This document shows, piece after piece, positions 1 through 5,455 of a stretch of DNA of 6,495 bases. The translations under genes were made by a program, and so were the position numbers. This DNA is from Desulfovibrionaceae bacterium. Its GTDB lineage: Bacteria > Desulfobacterota > Desulfovibrionia > Desulfovibrionales > Desulfovibrionaceae. The notes below the pieces were generated by a model. It had not been told where the DNA came from, did no database searches, and saw nothing but the letters and a program-made list of their open reading frames with translations. The stretch is taken from positions 1 through 6,495 of the forward strand of contig JAUNSE010000117.1 of the NCBI GenBank assembly GCA_030539415.1. Direction: 5' to 3'. Positions within the stretch are counted from its first letter, which is position 1. Every line of letters begins with the position of its first letter.

Positions 1-416
1 ACGAGGACTGCCTGAAGAGGCTGGCCAGAAGCGTGGGCAGGCAGCGCCTTGTGCGCGTGCTCTGGCCCGAGCGCTGCGACGGCCGCAAGGAGTTCCAGAA
101 GGCGGTGGACAGCGCCGCCGAGCACTGCGGCATGGTCCTGCTCGACGCGGGAAAGAAGGGCGGCGGCCACGGCACGCGCCTGGATCTGCCGGCTCTGCGG
201 AAGATTGTCTTCCCGGTGCCCTGGATGCTGGCCGGAGGCATGGCCGAAGACGTGTTCGCTGATCTCGCGGCCTTTCCGGCCGAAAGCCGCCCGGCGGGCC
301 TCGACTTCAATTCGAAGCTCGAGTCCGCGCCCGGCGAGAAGGACGCCGCGCTCATGAGCGCCCTGTGCCGCAGGGCCGCCGACTTCAATCTGGCGCCCAT
401 GCCCTATCCCGACTAG
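1..416 (+). CDS. trpF: Phosphoribosylanthranilate isomerase, C-terminal part (5' end outside window)
   Basis: TrpF converts phosphoribosylanthranilate to its 1'-carboxyphenylamino-deoxyribulose phosphate isomer in cytoplasmic tryptophan synthesis. The reading frame is open from the window edge (first whole codon at 3), so the GTG at 33 is an internal valine and not the start. Of a usual ~200 residues, the last 137 are visible. Family motifs in visible numbering: LLDAG with the likely catalytic Asp48, the phosphate-binding GGGHG loop (53-57), LAGGM (77-81), and DFNSKLES followed by PGEKD (101-114). The catalytic cysteine of the family lies near the N-terminus and is out of view. The NSK version of the more common SSG motif also occurs, as I recall, in other TrpF lineages such as Bacteroidetes. 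It is followed by trpB after 89 bases. The call is firm; only the 5' end is missing. Confidence 0.93.
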   Translation, partial: EDCLKRLARSVGRQRLVRVLWPERCDGRKEFQKAVDSAAEHCGMVLLDAGKKGGGHGTRLDLPALRKIVFPVPWMLAGGMAEDVFADLAAFPAESRPAGLDFNSKLESAPGEKDAALMSALCRRAADFNLAPMPYPD

Positions 417-430
417 AATGCGTTCCGCGC

Positions 431-483
431 CCCCGCCCGCGCGGGGACGACTCAGCAAAGCAACAACGGCCCGGCCATGCCGG
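431..483 (+). repeat. Two small hairpins in the trpF-trpB gap
   Basis: Two perfect dyads sit in the 89-base gap. The first is CCCCGC (431-436) with GCGGGG (441-446) around a 4-base loop. The second is CCGGC (471-475) with GCCGG (479-483) around a CAT loop. Neither is followed by a T-run, so they do not look like intrinsic terminators. The second ends 6 bases before the trpB Shine-Dalgarno sequence. They could stabilise the mRNA or tune trpB translation; this is inference. Confidence 0.5.
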
Positions 484-489
484 ACCTTC

Positions 490-495
490 AAGGAG
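490..495 (+). promoter_or_regulatory. Ribosome binding site of trpB
   Basis: AAGGAG lies 10 bases before the ATG at 506. It fixes the trpB start there. The open frame continues upstream to 365, but that part overlaps trpF and has no TrpB-like sequence. Confidence 0.85.
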
Positions 496-505
496 CAAAC
501 ATTTT

Positions 506-1708
506 ATGAACATAAAATACTACGGTGAATACGGCGGCTGCTTCGTGCCCGAGCTGCTCATCCCGCCGCTGCAGGAAACCGAAGACGCCATGCGGAACAT
601 CATGCCCACGCAGAAGTTCCAGGACGAGCTGAACGATCTGCTGGTCAACTACGCCGGCCGCGAGACGCCTCTGACCTTCTGCCCGACCCTCTCGAAGGAG
701 CTGGGCTTCAACCTGTGGCTCAAGCGCGAGGATCTCGTGCACACCGGTGCCCACAAGATGAACAACACCCTGGGCCAGGGCCTGCTCGCCAAGTACATGG
801 GCAAGACCTGCCTCGTGGCCGAGACCGGCGCCGGCCAGCACGGCGTGGCCACGGCCGCCACGGCCGCCAGGCTGGGCATGAAGTGCGTGATCTACATGGG
901 CGCCGAGGACGTCGAGCGCCAGGCCATGAACGTGATGCGCATGCGCGTGTTCGGCGCCGAGGTGCATGCCGTCGAGACCGGCACCCGCACCCTGAAGGAT
1001 GCCATCAACGAGGCCCTGCGCGCCTGGATCAGCTGCCAGGAGACCACCCACTACTGCTTCGGCACCGCCGCCGGCCCCCATCCCTTCCCGGAACTGGTGG
1101 CCGAGTTCCAGAGCGTCATCGGCAGGGAGACCCGCGCCCAGTGCCTGCAGAAGTTCGGCAAGCTGCCTGACGTGGTCGTGGCCTGCGTGGGCGGCGGCTC
1201 CAACTCCATCGGCATGTTCCGCGGCTTCCTGGACGACAAGGACGTGCGCATCATCGGCGTCGAGGCCGCCGGCACCGGCGAGCCCGGCTGCTTCAACTCC
1301 GCGGCTCTGAACCTCGGCTCCCCCGGCGTCCTGCACGGCAACCGCACCATGCTCCTGCAGAACGAGGACGGCCAGATCGAGCCCTCGCACTCCGTGTCCG
1401 CCGGCCTGGACTATCCCGGCGTCGGCCCCGAGCACGTCAACCTCATGGTCACCGGCCGCGTCCACTACGGCATGGTGAAGGACGCCCGCGCCCTGGCCGG
1501 TTTCGACCGCCTGTCCCGCAGCGAGGGCATCCTGCCCGCCCTCGAGTCCTCCCACGCCCTGGCCTGGGTCTTCGACCATCCGGACGAGCTGCCGAAGGGC
1601 GGCAACGTGGTGGTCTGCCTGTCCGGCCGCGGCGACAAGGACATGGGCATCGTGAAAAAGTATCTCGGAGCCCAGTACGGCTTCGGCGACGAGAGCGTGG
1701 AGGGCTAG
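506..1708 (+). CDS. trpB: Tryptophan synthase beta chain
   Basis: TrpB is the PLP-dependent beta subunit that condenses indole with L-serine to give tryptophan in the alpha2-beta2 synthase. The product is 400 residues, close to the usual ~397. It opens with the typical YYGEYGG and FVPE wording. The PLP lysine is Lys84 in HTGAHKMNN, and the catalytic glutamate is Glu106 in AETGAGQHG. The phosphate-binding GGGSN loop is at 229-233, the conserved SAGLDYPGVGPEH at 298-310, EGILPALESSHA at 340-351, and the C-terminal LSGRGDKD with Ser373 facing the pyridine nitrogen. This is the standard TrpB1 type, not TrpB2. The start at 506 is set by the AAGGAG site and by family length. The stop codon is 2 bases before trpA, which suggests translational coupling and balanced subunit synthesis. 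Third codon positions are almost all G or C. No key residue is missing. Confidence 0.98.
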   Translation: MNIKYYGEYGGCFVPELLIPPLQETEDAMRNIMPTQKFQDELNDLLVNYAGRETPLTFCPTLSKELGFNLWLKREDLVHTGAHKMNNTLGQGLLAKYMGKTCLVAETGAGQHGVATAATAARLGMKCVIYMGAEDVERQAMNVMRMRVFGAEVHAVETGTRTLKDAINEALRAWISCQETTHYCFGTAAGPHPFPELVAEFQSVIGRETRAQCLQKFGKLPDVVVACVGGGSNSIGMFRGFLDDKDVRIIGVEAAGTGEPGCFNSAALNLGSPGVLHGNRTMLLQNEDGQIEPSHSVSAGLDYPGVGPEHVNLMVTGRVHYGMVKDARALAGFDRLSRSEGILPALESSHALAWVFDHPDELPKGGNVVVCLSGRGDKDMGIVKKYLGAQYGFGDESVEG

Positions 1709-1710
1709 TC

Positions 1711-2481
1711 ATGCACATTCTTGAGCAGAAAATCCGGGCGGCCGTCGAAGAGGGCCGCTATGCCGTCATTCCCTTCCTGACCGCCTGCTATCCCGACGAG
1801 GACACCTTCTGGCAGGCCATGGTGGAGATGGACGCCTGCGGAGCCGATGTCATCGAAGTGGGCGTGCCCTTCTCCGACCCCGTGGCCGACGGTCCGGTGG
1901 TCGAGAACGCGAGCCGCCAGGTGCTGGCCGACGGCGTGACCCTGAAGCAGATCATCGAGGGCCTCAAGCTGCGCAAGGGCTTTGTGCAGGCCGGCCTCGT
2001 GCTGATGGGCTATCTCAATCCCTTCCTGCAGTACGGCTTCGAGAAGCTGGCCGCCGATGCCGCCGAAGCCGGCGTGAACGGCCTCATCATCCCGGACCTG
2101 CCGGTTGACGAGGCAAAGCCCTACCGCGAGGCTCTGGCCGCGAAGGGCATCGCCCTCATCGCCCTGGTCGGCCCCAACACCTCCGAGGAGCGCATGAAGC
2201 TCTACGCCGAAGTCTCCGAAGGCTACACCTATGTGGTCTCCGTCATGGGCGTCACCGGCGAGCGCTCCGCCGTGGCTCCGATGGTCGCCTCCACCATGGA
2301 GCGCGCCCGCAGATGCTTCAGCATCCCGCTGGCCCTGGGCTTCGGTCTCAGCCGTCCCGAGCAGCTCGACGTGCTGCCCGAGTCCGCCCGTCCCGATGCC
2401 GCCGTCTTCGGCAGCGCCCTGCTGACCCACCTGAAGAACGGTCATCCGGTCTCCGAATTCATGGCCCGCTGGCAGAAGTAG
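1711..2481 (+). CDS. trpA: Tryptophan synthase alpha chain
   Basis: TrpA is the TIM-barrel alpha subunit that cleaves indole-3-glycerol phosphate to indole and glyceraldehyde 3-phosphate; indole passes through the tunnel to TrpB. The product is 256 residues, slightly shorter than the 268 of E. coli. The two catalytic acids are present: Glu49 in VIEVGVPFSDP and Asp60 in VADGP. Other family motifs follow: YLNPF, the IIPDLPVDEA loop, GVTGER in the mobile loop 6 region, and the phosphate-binding GFGLS. The residue before GVTG is Met, where I recall Arg being common. The ATG is 2 bases after the trpB stop, with GGAGGG (1699-1704) inside the trpB end as its ribosome binding site. An intrinsic terminator follows 31 bases after the stop, making this the last gene of the trp operon. 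Confidence 0.97.
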   Translation: MHILEQKIRAAVEEGRYAVIPFLTACYPDEDTFWQAMVEMDACGADVIEVGVPFSDPVADGPVVENASRQVLADGVTLKQIIEGLKLRKGFVQAGLVLMGYLNPFLQYGFEKLAADAAEAGVNGLIIPDLPVDEAKPYREALAAKGIALIALVGPNTSEERMKLYAEVSEGYTYVVSVMGVTGERSAVAPMVASTMERARRCFSIPLALGFGLSRPEQLDVLPESARPDAAVFGSALLTHLKNGHPVSEFMARWQK

Positions 2482-2512
2482 CCCGGCGCAGGCCTGACAG
2501 TTCACCCCTCTC

Positions 2513-2559
2513 GCATCCCGGCACGAAGGCAGACCGCCTTCGGCCGGGATGCTCTTTTT
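2513..2559 (+). terminator. Rho-independent terminator of the trp operon
   Basis: GCATCCCGGC (2513-2522) pairs perfectly with GCCGGGATGC (2543-2552). Inside it CGAAGGC (2524-2530) pairs with GCCTTCG (2536-2542) around an AGACC loop, giving a 17-bp stem with one bulged A at 2523. A T-rich tail (TCTTTTT, 2553-2559) follows directly. It acts on the plus strand only, as there is no T-run on the other side. Confidence 0.93.
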
Positions 2560-2629
2560 CCGGTTTCCGGAGCGGCCGGCGCAGAAGAGCTTTGAGTCGC
2601 AGGGCCGGGCAGGGCAAGACCTGAAAGCG

Positions 2630-2688
2630 TCTTCCGGCGGCCCCTTCCTCCATGCCCCGGCAGCGGACCCGGTCCGGGCGCCGGAAGA
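2630..2688. repeat. 10-bp inverted repeat with 39-base loop in the convergent gap
   Basis: TCTTCCGGCG (2630-2639) is a perfect reverse complement of CGCCGGAAGA (2679-2688). The intervening 39 bases contain a second dyad, CGGACC (2664-2669) and GGTCCG (2671-2676). No T-run follows on either strand, so it is not a standard terminator. It lies between the trpA terminator and the ftsH terminator. It may be a backup structure for convergent transcripts or a dispersed palindromic element; its role is unknown. Confidence 0.5.
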
Positions 2689-2694
2689 ACAGGC

Positions 2695-2734
2695 GAAAGA
2701 GAAGGCCCCCTGCCATGTGAGGCAGAGGGCCTTC
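2695..2734 (-). terminator. Probable terminator of the panD-ftsH transcript
   Basis: On the minus strand a 14-bp stem (2734-2721 with 2714-2701) has one T-G wobble and a 6-base loop (2720-2715). It is followed by TCTTT (2700-2696), a short and interrupted T-tract. It begins about 20 bases after the ftsH stop codon. The stem is strong but the tail is weak, so termination may be partial. Confidence 0.65.
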
Positions 2735-2755
2735 GCAAAAAAGCGGTGCCGAGGG

Positions 2756-4588
2756 CTAGGCGGCGGCCGGAGCGGGATCAGCGGGGCTGGGGGCCTCGGG
2801 CTCCTTCATCAGCGCGTCGATGTCCTCGCCGGTGATGGTTTCCTTCTCGATGAGGGCTGCGGCTATGCGGTGCAGGGCGTCGAGGTTGTCGGTGAGCAGC
2901 TTGTGGCAGCGCTCGTGGGCCTCGTCGACAATGCGCTTCACTTCGGCATCGACCTGGCGGGCGGTCTCCTCGCTGTAGTTCTTGTTCTGCACCCATTCGC
3001 GGCCGATGAAGACTTCCTCGCCGGTCTCGCCGATGCAGATGGTGCCGATGTTCTCGCTCATGCCCCATTCGCAGACCATCTTGCGGGCGAGCTTGGTGGC
3101 CCGCTCGATGTCGTTGGAGGCGCCGGTGGTCACATTGGTGAAGATGATTTCCTCGGCCACGCGGCCGCCGAGCAGGATGACCAGATTGTTGCGAAGGAAG
3201 GACCTGGCGTATCCGTGGCGGTCCTCGCCGGGCAGCTGCATGGTGATGCCCAGAGCGCGGCCGCGGGGGATGATGCTTACCTTGTGCACGGGGTCGGAGC
3301 CGGGCAGGAGCTTGGCCGCCAGGGCATGGCCGCCCTCGTGATAGGCGGTGACGCGCTTCTCCTCGTCGGAAAGAAGGAGGCTGCGGCGCTCGCGGCCCAT
3401 GAGGATCTTGTCCTTGGCGAACTCGAACTCGCGCATGGTGACCACTTCCTTGTTGGAGCGGGCTGCCTGCAGCGCGGCCTCGTTGACAAGGTTCTCGAGG
3501 TCGGCGCCGGAGAAGCCGGGCGTGCCGGAGGAGATGGTGTCGAGGTCCACGTCCTTGCCCAGCGGGATCTTCTTGGTGTGCACCTGCAGAATGCGGGTGC
3601 GGCCGGAGCGGTCGGGCGTGGAGACAACGACCTGCCTGTCGAAGCGGCCGGGGCGGAGCAGGGCCGGGTCGAGCACGTCCGGACGGTTGGTGGCGGCAAT
3701 GAGGATGACGCCCTCGTTGGCCTCGAAGCCGTCCATCTCCACGAGCATCTGGTTCAGGGTCTGCTCGCGCTCGTCGTTGCCGCCGCCGAGGCCTGCGCCG
3801 CGCTTGCGGCCGACGGCGTCGATTTCATCGATGAAGATGATGCAGGGGGCGTTCTTCTTGCCCTGCTCGAAGAGGTCGCGCACGCGCGAGGCGCCCACGC
3901 CCACGAACATCTCGACGAAGTCCGAGCCGGAGATGGAGAAGAAGGGAACGCCGGCCTCGCCGGCCACGGCGCGGGCCAGCAGGGTCTTGCCGGTGCCGGG
4001 AGGGCCGACCAGCAGGCAGCCCTTGGGAATGCGCGCGCCAAGGCGCAGGAACTTCTTGGGATTGGAAAGGAATTCCACCACTTCCTGCAGCTCGTCCTTG
4101 GCCTCGTCCACACCGGCCACGTCGGCGAAGGTCACCCTGTTGCGGGCGTCCTCCTGCTTCAGCAGCTTGGCCTTGGAGCGGCCGAAGCTCATGATGCGGC
4201 TGCCTCCCATGCCGCCCTGCATCTGGCGCATGAGATAGAGCCAGACGACCACGAGCACGAGCATGGGCACCGCGGACATGAGCACGGAAAGATACCAGGG
4301 CTGGCCCTCCTGGGGCTCGGCCCTGACCTCCACGTTCTTTTCCATCAGGCGGGACAGCATGGAGGAGTCCCTGGGCGCGAAGGTGTAGTACTTGGCGCCG
4401 TCCGTGCCGGTGGCGGTCAGCTCCTGGCCCTGAATGACCACGGAGCTCAGCTGGCCGCTTTCGGCGCGGTCGAGCAGCTGGCTGTAGGATATGTTCGGCT
4501 GCCTGGTCTGCTGGGAGGAGCCGAAGAGCATGGCTGCGCCCATGGCAATCAGAAGCCAGATCAGCAGATTTTTCGGTATTCGGTTCAT
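2756..4588 (-). CDS. ftsH: ATP-dependent zinc metalloprotease FtsH
   Basis: FtsH is a hexameric inner-membrane AAA+ protease that extracts and degrades membrane and regulatory proteins. The product is 610 residues against 644 in E. coli. There is a transmembrane helix at about 7-23, a periplasmic domain at 24-98 and a second helix at about 99-119. The AAA domain has Walker A GPPGTGKT (195-202), the FVGVG pore loop (228-232), Walker B IIFIDE (250-255), and second-region-of-homology arginines in RPGRFDR (Arg312, Arg315). The zinc site is HEGGH (417-421), with Asp493 in SNDIER as probable third ligand. The family normally reads HEAGH, so the third residue is changed but all ligands and the catalytic Glu remain. 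The tail is rich in Pro and Ala. The start is the ATG at 4588, with AAGGA 6 bases upstream (4599-4595). It follows panD after 33 bases and probably shares its transcript. Confidence 0.98.
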   Translation of the reverse strand: MNRIPKNLLIWLLIAMGAAMLFGSSQQTRQPNISYSQLLDRAESGQLSSVVIQGQELTATGTDGAKYYTFAPRDSSMLSRLMEKNVEVRAEPQEGQPWYLSVLMSAVPMLVLVVVWLYLMRQMQGGMGGSRIMSFGRSKAKLLKQEDARNRVTFADVAGVDEAKDELQEVVEFLSNPKKFLRLGARIPKGCLLVGPPGTGKTLLARAVAGEAGVPFFSISGSDFVEMFVGVGASRVRDLFEQGKKNAPCIIFIDEIDAVGRKRGAGLGGGNDEREQTLNQMLVEMDGFEANEGVILIAATNRPDVLDPALLRPGRFDRQVVVSTPDRSGRTRILQVHTKKIPLGKDVDLDTISSGTPGFSGADLENLVNEAALQAARSNKEVVTMREFEFAKDKILMGRERRSLLLSDEEKRVTAYHEGGHALAAKLLPGSDPVHKVSIIPRGRALGITMQLPGEDRHGYARSFLRNNLVILLGGRVAEEIIFTNVTTGASNDIERATKLARKMVCEWGMSENIGTICIGETGEEVFIGREWVQNKNYSEETARQVDAEVKRIVDEAHERCHKLLTDNLDALHRIAAALIEKETITGEDIDALMKEPEAPSPADPAPAAA

Positions 4589-4605
4589 TGGCTGTCCTTG
4601 GGAAG

Positions 4606-4618
4606 CGGCCTTCGGCCG
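4606..4618 (-). repeat. Small hairpin between panD and ftsH
   Basis: CGGCC (4606-4610) and GGCCG (4614-4618) form a 5-bp dyad with a 3-base loop, in the 33-base gap just upstream of the ftsH Shine-Dalgarno site (4599-4595). No T-run follows. It could mildly affect ftsH translation or mRNA processing, or mean nothing in such GC-rich DNA. Confidence 0.35.
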
Positions 4619-4621
4619 GCC

Positions 4622-5041
4622 CTAGCGGGCGAGGGGGCGTATCTGCATACTGTAGCCGTGCTCGGGCGAGGGCTGCACATCGTACTGCAGACGCTCGAGA
4701 ATGCTGTTGTCCTGATCGAAGGTCAGCACAACGGGCTTGACGGCGCAGATGTCCTTTTTGTCGGCGACATACTCGGAGGCGCAGATGATGACGGTGTCAC
4801 CCTTCTGACAGGTGCGGGCCGCAGCGCCGTTGAGAATGCAGCAGCGCGAGCCCGGCTCGCCGTAGATGACGTAGGTCGAGATGCGCTCGCCGGTGTTCTT
4901 GTTCCAGATGTAGACAAATTCGAGCGGACAGATGCCCGCCTCCTGGCAGACTTCCGGGTCGAGGGAAACCGAGCCGTGGTATTCGAGCTCGCAGCCTGTG
5001 ACATGGATGCCGTGCAGCTTGGCTCTGACAATTTCAATCAT
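4622..5041 (-). CDS. panD: Aspartate 1-decarboxylase precursor (pyruvoyl type)
   Basis: PanD decarboxylates L-aspartate to beta-alanine for pantothenate and CoA synthesis. It is made as a proenzyme that cleaves itself at a Gly-Ser bond, turning the serine into a pyruvoyl cofactor. Here the site is Gly23-Ser24 in YHGSVSLD. Also present are Lys8 and His10 (E. coli Lys9, His11), Arg53 and Tyr57 in GERISTY, and NGAAAR (71-76) with the Asn that helps cleavage. The product is 139 residues, about 13 longer than the 126 of E. coli; the core aligns without gaps up to the DN near 111, so the extra length is all C-terminal. The ATG at 5041 has AGGGA (5054-5050) 8 bases upstream, and a 6-bp dyad can cover that site. 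Two promoter-like sequences lie upstream. It is probably the first gene of a panD-ftsH operon. No other pantothenate gene is in view. Confidence 0.96.
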   Translation of the reverse strand: MIEIVRAKLHGIHVTGCELEYHGSVSLDPEVCQEAGICPLEFVYIWNKNTGERISTYVIYGEPGSRCCILNGAAARTCQKGDTVIICASEYVADKKDICAVKPVVLTFDQDNSILERLQYDVQPSPEHGYSMQIRPLAR

Positions 5042-5049
5042 GAGTGAAG

Positions 5050-5083
5050 TCCCTGACGGGGTTGAAGGATGCGGATGCAGGGA
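5050..5083 (-). promoter_or_regulatory. Dyad able to mask the panD ribosome binding site
   Basis: TCCCTG (5050-5055) and CAGGGA (5078-5083) are perfect reverse complements 22 bases apart. In the panD mRNA the downstream arm contains the AGGGA Shine-Dalgarno sequence. A fold would therefore hide the ribosome binding site. Transcripts from the distal promoter carry both arms; those from the proximal promoter would start at about the upstream arm and may lack part of it. Folding and regulation are inferred. Confidence 0.4.
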
Positions 5084-5088
5084 ATGCC

Positions 5089-5117
5089 GTTATACAAACG
5101 GGTTTGGAGCGCGTCAA
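5089..5117 (-). promoter_or_regulatory. Proximal sigma70-type promoter of panD-ftsH
   Basis: On the minus strand TTGACG (5117-5112) and TATAAC (5094-5089) are separated by 17 bases. Each hexamer matches consensus at 5 of 6 positions. Transcription would begin near 5082, giving a leader of about 40 bases before the panD ATG. Confidence 0.68.
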
Positions 5118-5159
5118 ATGCGGCCGGGCGCGGAAGGGCCCTGCGGGCGGCTCCGTGTC

Positions 5160-5179
5160 CTGTGCGGCGCAGCGCACAG
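5160..5179 (-). repeat. Hairpin at the predicted 5' end of the distal panD transcript
   Basis: CTGTGCG (5160-5166) and CGCACAG (5173-5179) form a perfect 7-bp stem with a 6-base loop. It falls just downstream of the start predicted for the distal promoter. A stem at the extreme 5' end can protect mRNA from decay, as known for ompA-type leaders; that role is inferred here. Confidence 0.45.
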
Positions 5180-5188
5180 TCCCCCGGA

Positions 5189-5216
5189 ATAATAATGCAC
5201 GCGGTCGGTCTGTCAA
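5189..5216 (-). promoter_or_regulatory. Distal sigma70-type promoter facing panD
   Basis: On the minus strand a perfect TTGACA (5216-5211) is followed after 16 bases by TATTAT (5194-5189), a 5 of 6 match to the -10 consensus. An AT-rich AAAT precedes the -35. Transcription would start near 5182, leaving a leader of about 140 bases ahead of panD. Confidence 0.6.
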
Positions 5217-5296
5217 ATTTCGTGCGCTGTCCGCCGGGATATGCACCGGAACAGGACGGTGAAGCGAACGGGAACTTCCGGCATGCGCATTGTTCC

Positions 5297-5326
5297 TTGC
5301 CTTTTTGACCGGACTCCGCGTACAAT
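5297..5326 (+). promoter_or_regulatory. Candidate promoter of the 5456 gene pair
   Basis: TACAAT (5321-5326) matches the -10 consensus at 5 of 6 positions. The best -35 is TTGCCT (5297-5302), a 4 of 6 match at an 18-base spacing. A better-looking TTGACC at 5305 is too close to serve. Start would be near 5333, about 120 bases before the gene. Confidence 0.4.
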
Positions 5327-5348
5327 ATCGGTCCGGCATACGGGTCCG
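5309..5348 (+). promoter_or_regulatory. Operator-like repeats around the plus-strand -10 element
   Basis: CCGGAC (5309-5314) and GTCCGG (5331-5336) are an inverted repeat with 16 bases between, flanking the TACAAT -10. The hexamer GGTCCG also occurs directly at 5330-5335 and 5343-5348, 13 bases apart. The placement is what a repressor site would look like, but short GC-rich dyads also arise by chance here. Confidence 0.3.
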
Positions 5349-5442
5349 CAAGGCCGATTTGCCGGCAAAAGACCCCGCGGCGGCCCGCTTTGCCCTGCAG
5401 GCATGTGCCGCAGAGAGTCGGACCGCGGACAGAAGAAAAAAC

Positions 5443-5448
5443 AAGGAG
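5443..5448 (+). promoter_or_regulatory. Ribosome binding site of the 5456 gene
   Basis: AAGGAG lies 7 bases before the ATG at 5456 and 13 before a second in-frame ATG at 5462, so 5456 is preferred. In-frame starts further upstream (from 5390) have no such site. Confidence 0.8.
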
Positions 5449-5455
5449 AAGGCCC

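Larger units (their letters stand above)
5042..5455. other. Divergent control region between panD and the 5456 gene
   Basis: This 414-base stretch separates two divergent transcription units. I see no credible gene in it: the short open frames have no plausible ribosome binding site and no recognisable protein wording. It holds two minus-strand promoter candidates, one weaker plus-strand candidate, and several dyads, listed separately. A further dyad, CCGGAA (5246-5251) and TTCCGG (5276-5281), lies between the divergent promoters and could be a regulator site. Confidence 0.6.

Noticed and set aside
33..35. GTG at 33 as a start of trpF
   Set aside because: The frame is open to the window edge and the visible part lacks the N-terminal third of the family, so this is an internal codon.
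365..505. N-terminal extension of TrpB to an upstream start
   Set aside because: It overlaps trpF, has no ribosome binding site, and adds 47 residues unlike any TrpB. The ATG at 506 has AAGGAG at the right distance and gives the family length.
488..1579. A 363-codon open frame antisense to trpB
   Set aside because: Same codon-aligned shadow effect; biased composition and no recognisable motifs, while trpB is unmistakable on the other strand.
1705..2505. A 266-codon open frame antisense to trpA
   Set aside because: Codon-aligned shadow of trpA with His- and Gly-rich low-complexity product.
2549..5047. An 832-codon open frame antisense to ftsH and panD on the plus strand
   Set aside because: It is codon-aligned with the real genes. 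Such frames stay open because the sense genes avoid TTA, CTA and TCA codons in GC-rich DNA. It begins inside the trp terminator, and its product is low-complexity in Ala, Gly, Leu, Val and His.
5305..5310. TTGACC as a -35 element on the plus strand
   Set aside because: The nearest good -10 (TACAAT at 5321) is only 10 bases away, and nothing -10-like lies 16-18 bases downstream.
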